64,000 bases of DNA from contig JAGBHT010000029.1 of NCBI GenBank assembly GCA_017935365.1, positions 30,768 to 94,767 on the forward strand. The letters run 5' to 3'. Source of the stretch: Ruminiclostridium sp. GTDB lineage: Bacteria > Bacillota > Clostridia > Oscillospirales > Ruminococcaceae. Below are positions 27,462 through 35,903 of this stretch, piece by piece. Position 1 is the stretch's first letter, and each line of letters begins with the position of its first letter. A model generated the notes under the pieces. It saw only the letters and a program-made list of their open reading frames with translations, had not been told where the DNA came from and did not search any database. The position numbers and the translations under genes were made by a program.

Positions 27462-28037
27462 TTATTCTCCTTTCTGAATGTATACTTCTTTATCCGAAAG
27501 ATATTTTCGGAGTTTGGTTCGTGTACGGTTTAAAATAGATGTGGTATTGGTTTCGGTAACTGCTAACCTTTCTGAAATATCGGCTATACTGTAGCAGGCA
27601 AAATAGCGTAAGACGAAAATTTTGCGTGTACGCTCGTCAAGCTGAGCTAAAAAATCGTTGAGAACTGATTTAAGCTCATTGTTTTCTGCCGACTTTTCGG
27701 TGCTGTCCGTTGCGGGAATACATTCTTCAAGTTCGGACAGCAGAGCATCGGTTTCGCCGCAGCGCTTGGAGCGTGTGTTATATCGTAGCCTGTCAAGGGC
27801 AAGGTTGCGGACGATTCTAGCCACATAAGCACAAAGACTGCGTGGCTTTTCCGGCGGTATCGTGTTCCACACTTTCATATATGTATCGTTTGTGACTTCT
27901 TCGCTGTCGCTCCTGTTGCCGAGAACATTGTATGAAATTGATGAACACAGTCCTCCGTATTTTTCGGACAGGAGTTTTAGTGCCTGTTCACTGCGGCTTT
28001 CTAGCAGGGTGGTGATTTTCTTGTCGGATATATCCAT
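27462..28037 (-). CDS. ECF-type RNA polymerase sigma factor
   Basis: 191 aa. Region 2 includes SDSEEVTNDTYMKVWNTIP and YVARIVRNLALDRLR. Region 4 includes LDERTRKIFVLRYF and the helix-turn-helix YSIADISERLAVTETNTTSIL. Start chosen at ATG 28037 because the in-frame GTG two codons earlier falls in the AAAGGAGA ribosome site. It is followed directly by a membrane protein that probably restrains it. An ECF-like promoter lies just upstream, suggesting autoregulation. Confidence 0.9.
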   Translation of the reverse strand: MDISDKKITTLLESRSEQALKLLSEKYGGLCSSISYNVLGNRSDSEEVTNDTYMKVWNTIPPEKPRSLCAYVARIVRNLALDRLRYNTRSKRCGETDALLSELEECIPATDSTEKSAENNELKSVLNDFLAQLDERTRKIFVLRYFACYSIADISERLAVTETNTTSILNRTRTKLRKYLSDKEVYIQKGE

Positions 28038-28066
28038 ATTCACTCTCCTTTTTCTCTCTTTATATA

Positions 28067-28096
28067 TTAAGACGATATTTTTCCGGAAATGTCACA
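28067..28096 (-). promoter_or_regulatory. ECF-type promoter upstream of the sigma gene
   Basis: Minus strand TGTGACA (28090-28096) and CGTCTTAA (28067-28074), 15 bases apart, the layout of extracytoplasmic-function promoters (AAC/GAC at -35, CGTC at -10). It does not fit a SigA promoter. Confidence 0.5.
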
Positions 28097-28105
28097 GAAT
28101 ATTGC

Positions 28106-28135
28106 AAAAAGCCGTCCGTGCGGGCGGCTTTTTTT
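28106..28135. terminator. Bidirectional terminator hairpin
   Basis: Stem AAAAAGCCGTCCG/CGGGCGGCTTTTT with one wobble pair; T run on either strand. The stretch 28136-28297 to the next gene has no gene. It holds a GGCGACCCGCC motif also seen at about 5048-5058. Confidence 0.8.
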
Positions 28136-28297
28136 AGCGTTTGTTTATATTAAGTATCAGACCTGTCGGTAAAGCGGATAATTCATCAATTAATAAATGA
28201 ATCTGCACTAACAAGTTGATACCGCCGGTAACGTAACTTCCGCAAATCATCAACAGTTAGAACGGCGAATTGGGAGTGGCGACCCGCCACACAGTCG

Positions 28298-29113
28298 TTA
28301 TTGTTGCTTTTTGCGGAGGAGGAAACCGAGAAGTGAGAAGATGAGGAACATTCCGAGGTTTGCGACTACTACGCTTGCGCCGGCAGGGAAATTGTCGGCA
28401 TAGTAGGTAATTGCTATACCGATAATGTAGCTTACGCAGGAAACGATAGCGGAACATATCGTGACGCTGCGGAAACTTCTGAATATTCTCATTGATGTCA
28501 GGGCAGGGAAGATTATAAGGCTTGATATAAGGAGCGCACCCATAATTCGCATTCCCACTACAATAGTAAGAGCGGTGAGGAGTGCTATTATCGTGTTGTA
28601 TACACCCGACTTTACACCTGTCGCCTTGGAGAAGTTCTCATCAAACGTTACGGCGAAAATCTTGTTGTAGAATAACACGAACATCACAAGTACGATTACC
28701 GAGCAGATTATGCTGAGCGCAAGATCATCGTTGCTTATAGCCATAATACTGCCGAACATATAGCTGTTCATATCGGTTGCGCTGTTTGTCTGCGATACGA
28801 CTATCGCACCTATCGCAAGCGCACTGCTTGAAAGAAGAGCTATTGCGGCGTCGCCTTTTATCTTGCCGTTTGAGCTTATTCTGAGCAGAATGAATGCGGC
28901 TACTATTACAACGGGAATTGATACCTGTAACGGTGCCAAGTTCAGCGCGGAAGCGATCGCAAGAGCGCCAAAACCGACGTGGGATAATCCGTCACCTATC
29001 ATCGAAAACCGCTTCAGTACAAGGCTTACGCCGAGAAGAGCGGCACAGAGCGAAACCAGAAGTCCGACTACAAGAGCACGGAGCAGAAATCCATATTGAA
29101 AAATCTCCGGCAT
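28298..29113 (-). CDS. znuB: Zinc ABC transporter permease, ZnuB family
   Basis: 271 aa, eight or so hydrophobic helices. The ABC-3 (ZnuB/TroC) family pattern includes VLKRFSMIGDGLSHVGFGALA near residue 33 and ISSLIIFPALTSMRI later. Last gene of zur-znuA-znuC-znuB; the neighbouring Zur regulator and His-rich binding protein make zinc, rather than manganese, the likely substrate. Confidence 0.92.
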   Translation of the reverse strand: MPEIFQYGFLLRALVVGLLVSLCAALLGVSLVLKRFSMIGDGLSHVGFGALAIASALNLAPLQVSIPVVIVAAFILLRISSNGKIKGDAAIALLSSSALAIGAIVVSQTNSATDMNSYMFGSIMAISNDDLALSIICSVIVLVMFVLFYNKIFAVTFDENFSKATGVKSGVYNTIIALLTALTIVVGMRIMGALLISSLIIFPALTSMRIFRSFRSVTICSAIVSCVSYIIGIAITYYADNFPAGASVVVANLGMFLIFSLLGFLLRKKQQ

Positions 29114-29114
29114 T

Positions 29115-29864
29115 TTAACGTACCTCCTTTGAGCCTGTGTGGTGGTCGCAGGTGCAGTGACAGTCGCAGGTACTCATAGCGTGGAATATATCGGTACTGC
29201 GGTATTCGGCGGTCGTGCCGAAGAAATATGCACCGCTCTCCATATGAAGTATCTTTGTACCGTATCTGAGCGCACCCTGTAGATCGTGGGAAACCATAAT
29301 TATAGTTACACCCTGCTCGCGGTTGAGCTTGCTGATTATCTCGTACATTTCGGCTGTGACCATCGGATCAAGTCCCGAAACGGGTTCGTCGAGAAGCAAC
29401 AGCTTTCTTGTTGCACAAAGCGCGCGGGCAAGCAGAACACGCTGTTGCTGACCGCCTGAAAGATTGCGGTAACTGCGGTGAGCTATGTGGGTAATACCGA
29501 GCAGCTCTATGTTATCGTCACACAGCTTTTTGTCTGCTTTTGAGTAGAACGGTGAAAAGCCTTTTCTGCCAAGACAGCCTGAAAGAACAACCTCGCGGAC
29601 TGTAGCGGGGAAGTCTTTCTGCGCGGCGGTCTGCTGGGGAAGATAGCCGATCTCGGTCTGCTTTAATCCGTCACCGAAGATTATTTCACCGCAGAGCGGG
29701 GAACGCAGTCCGAGAAGCGTTTTCATAAGGGTGGATTTACCGCTTCCGTTTTCGCCGACTATGCAGAGATAATCGCCTGCGGAAACATTGAAGCTGAGGT
29801 CCTTTACCACAGGCATTCCCTCATAGCCTGCGGTAAGATTTTTGCATTCTATCAAATATGACAT
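29115..29864 (-). CDS. znuC: Zinc ABC transporter ATP-binding protein
   Basis: 249 aa. Walker A GENGSGKST (about residues 37-45), Q-loop YLPQQ, signature LSGGQQQRVLLARAL, Walker B LLLDEP, and switch His in MVSHDL. The C-terminus ends in a short Cys/His cluster (CDCHCTCDHH), a possible metal-sensing or storage tail unusual for the family. One base from znuB. Confidence 0.93.
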   Translation of the reverse strand: MSYLIECKNLTAGYEGMPVVKDLSFNVSAGDYLCIVGENGSGKSTLMKTLLGLRSPLCGEIIFGDGLKQTEIGYLPQQTAAQKDFPATVREVVLSGCLGRKGFSPFYSKADKKLCDDNIELLGITHIAHRSYRNLSGGQQQRVLLARALCATRKLLLLDEPVSGLDPMVTAEMYEIISKLNREQGVTIIMVSHDLQGALRYGTKILHMESGAYFFGTTAEYRSTDIFHAMSTCDCHCTCDHHTGSKEVR

Positions 29865-29878
29865 TGTATCAACTCCTG

Positions 29879-30844
29879 TCAGCCGTTAAGGGCAACTTTC
29901 AGATTTTCGAGATTTTGTTTCATAAGGTCAACATAGCTAACGTTGTTTTCAATATCCTGCTTTGAAACGTTATGGCAGGAGTGTAACATCAGCTTTGTCG
30001 CTCCTGTTTCATCGCACAGGGTATCCGCTATTTTTGTACTGCTGAACTCAAGATAGAAGACTACAGGGACGTTGTTCTCCTTTATCCTTTTTGTAAGCTT
30101 TATCATAGTTGAAACGCTCGGCTCGGATTCGTCGGAGCAGGAGCTGAACGCCGCGTAGCAGTCAAGTCCGTACTCGTGGGCAAGATACCTGAACGGGAAC
30201 TTGTCGGCAAGCACTATCGTTTTGTTCTTTGCGTTGTCAACCGCAGTTTTGTAATCATTATCAAGGTCGGCAAGCTGTTCATCATATGCGTCCTTATTTT
30301 CGGTATAAGTCTTGCTGTTTTTGGGGTCAACCTCGCATATCGCATTGTACACGGCAGAGAGCATAAGGCGAGCATTTTTCGGCGATGTCCAGATATGTTC
30401 ATTGGTTTCATGCTCGTGGTCGTGATCGTGGTGGTTGTGCTCGTCCTCGTGTTCTTCTTCGTCCTCTTCCGAAAGGGTAGGAACACAGTCGATAAGCTTT
30501 ACAATTTTGACCTTGCTCGTGTCGTTTGAATTTATAAGCTTGTCTGCCCATTGCTCGTTTTCAGCGCCGATGTACAGGAATATATCGCAGTTCTGTATTG
30601 CAATTATTTCTTTGGCGGTAGGTTCGTAGGTGTGAGCTTCACTTCCGGGTGGGAGAAGAATTTTTATTTCGGCGTTGTCGCCCACTATATGCTTTGCAAG
30701 GTCATACGGTGGGAACACAGTCGAGATTATTTTCAGCTTTGTACTGTCGCTTTCAAAATAACTGCTTTCCGATGAGCAGGCGCAAAGACCGAGAACCAGC
30801 GTAACTGCGGTGATCAAGGCAAGCAGTTTTCTGAATATTTTCAT
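29879..30844 (-). CDS. znuA: Zinc-binding lipoprotein of the Znu ABC transporter
   Basis: 321 aa with a lipoprotein signal peptide ending in LGLCACSS (lipobox cysteine near residue 23), processed by Lgt, whose gene is in this window. Cluster A-I (ZnuA/TroA) fold with ligand His in PGSEAHTYEPT, a long Glu/His-rich loop (about residues 132-150) typical of zinc-specific members, and NEHIWTSPKNA after it. Extracellular, membrane-tethered. Confidence 0.93.
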   Translation of the reverse strand: MKIFRKLLALITAVTLVLGLCACSSESSYFESDSTKLKIISTVFPPYDLAKHIVGDNAEIKILLPPGSEAHTYEPTAKEIIAIQNCDIFLYIGAENEQWADKLINSNDTSKVKIVKLIDCVPTLSEEDEEEHEDEHNHHDHDHEHETNEHIWTSPKNARLMLSAVYNAICEVDPKNSKTYTENKDAYDEQLADLDNDYKTAVDNAKNKTIVLADKFPFRYLAHEYGLDCYAAFSSCSDESEPSVSTMIKLTKRIKENNVPVVFYLEFSSTKIADTLCDETGATKLMLHSCHNVSKQDIENNVSYVDLMKQNLENLKVALNG

Positions 30845-30857
30845 TGTATCACTCTTT

Positions 30858-31274
30858 TCATTTTGTGTCGTTCTTTGTATCGTGCTGTTTCGCGCATTCT
30901 CCGCAGATACCGTAGAATACGGTGCGTGAGCTGTCGATGGTAAAATCGTGCTCGGCTGAGATATGCGCCGCTATGTCTTTAAGGTGTTCACATTCAAGAT
31001 GGATGAGCTTGCCACACTTAAGGCATTTCAGGTGGAAATGGTCGTGGCACTCTTCACCGCCCGAATACTGATAACAGGCGCTCTTGCCCTCGCTCAGGAT
31101 ATACTTTCTGACAAGGTGCTGTTCGCAGAGCTTTTCAAGATAGCGGTAAACGGTGGTTTTGCCGACCTGCTCGGCTTTCAGTGCGTCGGCTATGCTGTCG
31201 GCGGTAAGGTGGCTGTCGGCGTTCTCTTTTATATATTCGAGTATCAGCTCACGCTGACGGGTGTTGTATGACAT
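30858..31274 (-). CDS. zur: Fur-family zinc regulator (Zur-like)
   Basis: 138 aa. An N-terminal winged helix (TRQRELILEYIKENADSHLTA...GKTTVYRYLEKL), then the metal-binding HDHFHLKCLKCGKLIHLEC and a second CxxC in GICGECAKQH. First gene of the zinc uptake operon, with a near-perfect inverted repeat over its transcription start, so it most likely represses its own operon in zinc excess. The Zur rather than Fur or PerR identity rests on the adjacent znuACB genes. Confidence 0.88.
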   Translation of the reverse strand: MSYNTRQRELILEYIKENADSHLTADSIADALKAEQVGKTTVYRYLEKLCEQHLVRKYILSEGKSACYQYSGGEECHDHFHLKCLKCGKLIHLECEHLKDIAAHISAEHDFTIDSSRTVFYGICGECAKQHDTKNDTK

Positions 31275-31305
31275 TCTGGTCCCTCCGTAAAGTTACGAAT
31301 GTGAA

Positions 31306-31330
31306 TTTGAAAATGAAATTCAATTTCAAA
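31306..31330 (-). promoter_or_regulatory. Probable Zur operator
   Basis: A 25-bp inverted repeat with 12-bp arms (TTTGAAAATGAA/TTCAATTTCAAA type, one mismatch) around a central base. It lies just downstream of the -10 box, over the expected early transcript, the place where a repressor blocks transcription. Size and symmetry fit a Fur-family site. Confidence 0.75.
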
Positions 31331-31339
31331 TCCTTAGCT

Positions 31340-31368
31340 ATTATACTCTTATCTTAACTGAATGTCAA
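31340..31368 (-). promoter_or_regulatory. zur-znuACB promoter
   Basis: Minus strand -35 TTGACA (31363-31368), 17-base spacer, -10 TATAAT (31340-31345), both perfect. Confidence 0.9.
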
Positions 31369-31385
31369 GGGGTTGGCAAAAATTC

Positions 31386-31414
31386 TTGAAATTTCTTACG
31401 GAATATGATAAAAT
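31386..31414 (+). promoter_or_regulatory. Promoter of the 722-aa unknown gene
   Basis: -35 TTGAAA (31386-31391), 17-base spacer, -10 TAAAAT (31409-31414). Confidence 0.65.
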
Positions 31415-31446
31415 CAAAATATATAAGCCTACAGCGAGGTGTTACT

Positions 31447-33615
31447 ATGGATAACAAGATCCGCATATCAAAAGACGAAAACGGTGCAATTGTTATGCGT
31501 TTTGAAAAACGTGATGACTGCGTAAAATATAATGTATATTTCAGACGTGAAAACAGCAGATTCAAGCTCCTTATAACTACCGAAAAGACAGCAGTAAGGG
31601 TAAGTGCGGTTGACGGACTGTGCTTTTTTATGGTGACCGGACAGACGGAAGGCGGAAGAACGGTCAACATCGGTACTGTCGATACATCGTCGCTTATCGG
31701 ACGTACAAGCTTTATCACTATGGGTTCATACAATGTGCGGAAGATAGTGGAAAGAAGCCCTAAGTTCACAGTAGACAATACAATAAGGAAGATTTCTCCG
31801 CTGACGGCGTTTTTCCCCGAAAATGCGGAAGATCCGGACAAGAGCAAAACGTATAATTATATAAAAGAAAATCACGCCGACTATTTTATATTCGACTTTT
31901 ACGGTACTGCGGTACACGGGCTTATCAAGACGGATAATTCGTTTTTGACGGGTGGCATTGACGGTAATGAAAAGCGCGGCGAAAAACTGCCTAATATATT
32001 GCCTGCGGACATTTATAAGCCGCTGGTCGATATTTTTGCAAAAGAGATACTTGAGCTTTATCCTGCGGACAGGATCATTCTTGTGAGGATGATCTCACCC
32101 GAATTCTATGCACTGGGACGACAGGTAAGAAAAAGTACGCCGAAGAAAAAGCTGAACGCTTTTTTAGAGGATATCGAGAACTATTTTATAAAGAAGGTCC
32201 ACCCTGTTATAATTGACCTTTCGGGAAGATATTTCGGTGATTTATCTGTGACGGGCGACGGAAAAGAGGCAGTGTTCAACCGTTTCTATTTTGCCGACTG
32301 CGAAAAGGCGCTTGATGAGATAACATCGGGCGAGCCCGGAAGAGTGTACAAGGAGCAGGATATAAATTCAAGACTGGAACAGCTTCTTTGCTACTATGAC
32401 AACGCCTGTGCAAGAGGAATACTTACTGTTCTGCTTGACAGAAAAGAGCCTGCGGACGCACTTATGTTCCATACATCGAGAGAGTTTATTGCGGAGAACA
32501 GGGCAGAACTTAAAGATATTATTGAACAGCACTATTCAAGCATAACCGATATATACAGATATTACGATTTCGGTGATAATACCGAGATGAAAAATGCCGT
32601 AAAGGTTATCGCGGCACTGGAAAGCAACACATTGCAGAATGTAACGCACGGTGAGCTTATAAGACTGCTTGACAGGCAGTACAGGATAAAGCGTCCTATC
32701 GCAAACTTTGTAAGGGCTACGCTCGGCGGTGCGCTCGGTAAAGATGTAGATGTAAACGAGCAGAACCTGCGTTTTATGACAAGAGTAGCCTATGAGCTGT
32801 GGGAGGGAGGAGATCCTAAGACTGTACCACAGAAGATAGAGGAATACGAGAGAATACACAACTTCACGATGATCGATATGTGGGGTACGGGTGTGATCAA
32901 AAGAGCGCTTGCAAAGGCAACCGCAGTAAGAACGAATATTGCGATAAGCGGCGAATCGTTTGTATGGGCTTTTGACAAGCCGCATTCTGTTGAGGAAAAG
33001 CGTTTCGCTACTGCTGATAAATCGGGAGCTAAGGCAATAGCACAGCTTATGCGAACATCGGTACAGAGACTTACGGTAAGTCAGGCAAGGTGGATCGCTA
33101 TAGATATGGCAGATGTTATTGCGGACAATGCAAAATATAACGGCGAGGGATTTACAGTAGACAAGCAGTATGCAAATTCCGACCTCGGTGTAATTCTCGG
33201 CAAAGCGGGACAGCCGTTCACGCTTGACGCTGAAAAGGACAAGGAACGCATTCTTGCCGCCTGTGATAAGCTGTCGCAGTTTGTCAAGCAGAAATACGGC
33301 AGTAATATAATTCTCTGCAAGGTTTCGCTTAACGATAAGGTTAGAGATTATGACGGCAGAATAAAACCGCTTGTAACGGATAAGAAAAAATTTGCAAATG
33401 CAAAGGCACTGCTTGAGCTGTGCGAGGACAGATTTGCGGAAAATACGGAGTGTTATATACTGGATAACTCAAAGAACTATGTTTCGGACGAGAATTTTGC
33501 GTCGGGCGGTGCAGGCATAGCAAGGTTTGAGGCGGATTTCTACTCGGCTACGGCAGAGTATGTCGATTATATAGTGCAGTACAGCCCTGTGCAGAAGTAT
33601 TTTGATAAGTTGTAA
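31447..33615 (+). CDS. Large cytosolic protein, unknown; possible DUF6270-like core
   Basis: 722 aa, starting MDNKIRISKDENG from ATG 31447 (AGCGAGGTG ribosome site); the 14-codon upstream extension overlaps the promoter. No signal peptide or membrane helix. Residues about 70-260 (SFITMGSYNVRKIVERSP..., NHADYFIFDFYGTAVHGL) recall DUF6270, an SGNH-hydrolase-like family tied to surface polysaccharides, but this is a weak resemblance by eye. The C-terminal half is unrecognised, helical and Lys-rich. Single-gene unit. Confidence 0.5.
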   Translation: MDNKIRISKDENGAIVMRFEKRDDCVKYNVYFRRENSRFKLLITTEKTAVRVSAVDGLCFFMVTGQTEGGRTVNIGTVDTSSLIGRTSFITMGSYNVRKIVERSPKFTVDNTIRKISPLTAFFPENAEDPDKSKTYNYIKENHADYFIFDFYGTAVHGLIKTDNSFLTGGIDGNEKRGEKLPNILPADIYKPLVDIFAKEILELYPADRIILVRMISPEFYALGRQVRKSTPKKKLNAFLEDIENYFIKKVHPVIIDLSGRYFGDLSVTGDGKEAVFNRFYFADCEKALDEITSGEPGRVYKEQDINSRLEQLLCYYDNACARGILTVLLDRKEPADALMFHTSREFIAENRAELKDIIEQHYSSITDIYRYYDFGDNTEMKNAVKVIAALESNTLQNVTHGELIRLLDRQYRIKRPIANFVRATLGGALGKDVDVNEQNLRFMTRVAYELWEGGDPKTVPQKIEEYERIHNFTMIDMWGTGVIKRALAKATAVRTNIAISGESFVWAFDKPHSVEEKRFATADKSGAKAIAQLMRTSVQRLTVSQARWIAIDMADVIADNAKYNGEGFTVDKQYANSDLGVILGKAGQPFTLDAEKDKERILAACDKLSQFVKQKYGSNIILCKVSLNDKVRDYDGRIKPLVTDKKKFANAKALLELCEDRFAENTECYILDNSKNYVSDENFASGGAGIARFEADFYSATAEYVDYIVQYSPVQKYFDKL

Positions 33616-33639
33616 AGCGGTCGGGAAACTGAATATGAA

Positions 33640-33670
33640 ACTGCCCCGTGAGTGATACTCACGGGGCAGT
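33640..33670. terminator. Bidirectional terminator
   Basis: Perfect palindromic hairpin ACTGCCCCGTGAGT/ACTCACGGGGCAGT between convergent genes; T runs are short. Confidence 0.8.
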
Positions 33671-33690
33671 GCTGTATTCTGTTAAATTAC

Positions 33691-34872
33691 TCAGTCGTCA
33701 AGTGCCGAGTACATGACCTGCTTCAATGTTCTGAGCGGACGTATGCCGTTACCGCCGCAGACCTGTATAAAGTACATGAATGTGAGGTTGTTTTCGGGAT
33801 CGTTGCAGAAGTAGTTACCTGTCCAGCCGTCCCAGCCGTATTCTCCGACACCACCGACAGTTGTAATTTCGGGACTTGTAAGCGTTCTCATAAGTCCGCC
33901 ATAGCCGTAACCGATACACGAATCCCAGTTGAATGTTTTTGCCTGCTCGGCTGTGATGATATTGTGTGATATAAGGTCAACTGCCTTACGGCTGATTATA
34001 CGGGTATCGCCGTATTTTCCGCCGTTTAACAGCATCTGAGCAAATTTTTCGTAGTCGTTTGCTGTGGAAACAAGTCCTGCGCCGCCTATCTCAAATTCGG
34101 GACGCTTTGTGTACTTGTATACAAGACCTAAGTGCTGCCAGTCGCATGGTGCCAGCTTTCCGTCCTCGCCTCTGATATATATTTCCGCAAAGCGGTCACG
34201 CTTTTCTTGCGGTACATAGAAATCGGTGTCGGTCATGCCGAGCGGCGTGAATATCTCGTCTTTGAGAAAATCGCCGAAACGCTTACCGCTGACAACTTCA
34301 ACGATCGCACCGAGTACGTCGGCGCATACGCTGTAGTTCCAGCAGGTGCCGGGCTGTGCGAACAGCGGTATTTTTCCCATTTCGTTGCACATCTCAACGG
34401 TTGAATATGTACCGTTTCCGGAAAAAGCTCTTTCATAGAATTTATCGAACAGATCAGCCATTTTATCGCCTGACGGATTTACGTTTCTGTCGGGGTACAT
34501 AAGTCCTGCGGTCATTGTAAGCAGGTCGATGATCTTTACTTCACGGTTTGCGGGAACAATGCCGTCTTTTGTTTCGACCTTCTGATCTTTGAAGCCCTCA
34601 AGAAACCAGCATACGCTGTCGGACAGGTCGATAAGCCCTCTGTCGTAGAGTATCATAGTTGCAACTGCGGTGACCGGCTTTGTCATACTGTAAAGGCGGT
34701 AGATGGTATTGTCCGATACCTTGAGATCACGGGCAACGTCAGCCATACCAAAGCATTTGTCGTATACACGCTCTCCGTCCTTGATTATTCTTAGATGTCC
34801 GCCGGGGATCATTCCGCTGTCAATCTGCGACTGCATCATCTCATCAAGGCGGTTTAATTTATTCTTGTTCAT
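33691..34872 (-). CDS. Serine hydrolase of the beta-lactamase/penicillin-binding-like family
   Basis: 393 aa, Pfam Beta-lactamase (class C-like esterase) type. The catalytic SxxK is in LYSMTKPVTAVATMIL (about residue 63), the second motif is WNYSVCADVLG, and a C-terminal GYGYGGLMRT and WTGNYFCNDP region follow the family. No signal peptide, so probably a cytosolic esterase/peptidase rather than a resistance enzyme. The ATG at 34872 has AGGAG; the in-frame extension to 34923 lies over the promoter. Confidence 0.85.
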   Translation of the reverse strand: MNKNKLNRLDEMMQSQIDSGMIPGGHLRIIKDGERVYDKCFGMADVARDLKVSDNTIYRLYSMTKPVTAVATMILYDRGLIDLSDSVCWFLEGFKDQKVETKDGIVPANREVKIIDLLTMTAGLMYPDRNVNPSGDKMADLFDKFYERAFSGNGTYSTVEMCNEMGKIPLFAQPGTCWNYSVCADVLGAIVEVVSGKRFGDFLKDEIFTPLGMTDTDFYVPQEKRDRFAEIYIRGEDGKLAPCDWQHLGLVYKYTKRPEFEIGGAGLVSTANDYEKFAQMLLNGGKYGDTRIISRKAVDLISHNIITAEQAKTFNWDSCIGYGYGGLMRTLTSPEITTVGGVGEYGWDGWTGNYFCNDPENNLTFMYFIQVCGGNGIRPLRTLKQVMYSALDD

Positions 34873-34913
34873 AGTAACTCCTGTTTGCCTGAAGAGGCTG
34901 TTATTTCTGATTA

Positions 34914-34942
34914 ATTGTAGCATATCCGACGGGAAAATGCAA
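34914..34942 (-). promoter_or_regulatory. Promoter of the serine hydrolase gene
   Basis: Minus strand -35 TTGCAT (34937-34942), 17-base spacer, -10 TACAAT (34914-34919). Confidence 0.7.
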
Positions 34943-34958
34943 CTCGGAACATAATAAA

Positions 34959-34986
34959 AAGGAACAGCTGTAACGGCTGTCCCTTG
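34959..34986 (-). terminator. Probable terminator after lipoprotein gene
   Basis: Imperfect stem AAGGAACAGC/GGCTGTCCCTT, with a T run on the minus strand (from AAAAA). Confidence 0.6.
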
Positions 34987-34992
34987 AATAGT

Positions 34993-35709
34993 TTACTTTA
35001 TTTCCAGTGAGTCGATAACTCCTGCTATAAGGTCGGGGAAAGTTTCGTCCTCTGTTGACTGGGTGAATGAGAAGCAATAAGCGTCCTCGCCCGACTGTAT
35101 CATATACTGGGTTATGGTTGTCTGCTTTGTTACCTGTGAAACCATACCTGTAAGCTGCATATATACGGCTTTTTTGCCGGCTATCTCAGTATGCTGAAAA
35201 ACGACAAGCTTGAAGTCTTCCATAGTTGCCTTATAGGTTGCGGTCATCTGCTCATCGGTTACGTCTTCGATAGGGCTGTCTGTTTGGCTGACAACCAGAT
35301 TGAACTTGTTTTCGTTGCTGTCATCGTCCGACGCAAACTGATATGCGAGAGAAGCGCTGGCAAGCTTCCAGCCGTCCGGCATTTTAAATGAAAGGTTGCC
35401 GTTTGCAAGAGTGAATTTTCCGTCCTTTATATATTCATAGGTAACGGTTGATTCAGTGCTTGTTTCACTGTTCTTGTTTTCATCACTGCTTTTGCTTTCT
35501 TCCGTACTGCTGTCGGTTTTGCTTTCCGGTTCACTGCTTTGTGATTGTGATGATGAATCGGAGGGTTCGGAAACGTAAGTAGTATCGCCTATATTGCCGC
35601 TGTCAGATGAAACGGCTGAAGATGTCGATGACGAATTGCAGGCGGTTAGTGCCGCTGTGCAGGAGAGTATCAGAGATACGGCAATGAGTTTTATATATAA
35701 TTTTTTCAT
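34993..35709 (-). CDS. Serine-rich lipoprotein, unknown function
   Basis: 238 aa. Lipoprotein signal peptide with lipobox LTAC (Cys about residue 24), then a long low-complexity Ser/Glu/Asp linker to about residue 90 and a compact domain (FTLANGNLSFKMPDGWKLA to the end) with alternating beta-strand pattern. Extracellular and membrane-tethered. The domain is not recognised with confidence. Confidence 0.75.
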   Translation of the reverse strand: MKKLYIKLIAVSLILSCTAALTACNSSSTSSAVSSDSGNIGDTTYVSEPSDSSSQSQSSEPESKTDSSTEESKSSDENKNSETSTESTVTYEYIKDGKFTLANGNLSFKMPDGWKLASASLAYQFASDDDSNENKFNLVVSQTDSPIEDVTDEQMTATYKATMEDFKLVVFQHTEIAGKKAVYMQLTGMVSQVTKQTTITQYMIQSGEDAYCFSFTQSTEDETFPDLIAGVIDSLEIK

Positions 35710-35762
35710 TTTTATCAGATCCTTTCAGGGGTAAGGTGTGCCGAAACAGCTTTGTAAAAGAT

Positions 35763-35791
35763 ATTTTAGCACATAAGGCGTAAAAAGTCAA
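35763..35791 (-). promoter_or_regulatory. Promoter of the lipoprotein gene
   Basis: Minus strand -35 TTGACT (35786-35791), 17-base spacer, -10 TAAAAT (35763-35768). Confidence 0.75.
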
Positions 35792-35903
35792 TTTATAAAC
35801 ATTATAAAAGCAGATTGTGAAAGAAATTTCATTTATCTGTCGTTTTGTTCACAAACCACGGCATTTGTCATAAACTATAACAAAACATAACCGGAGGTAA
35901 ACT

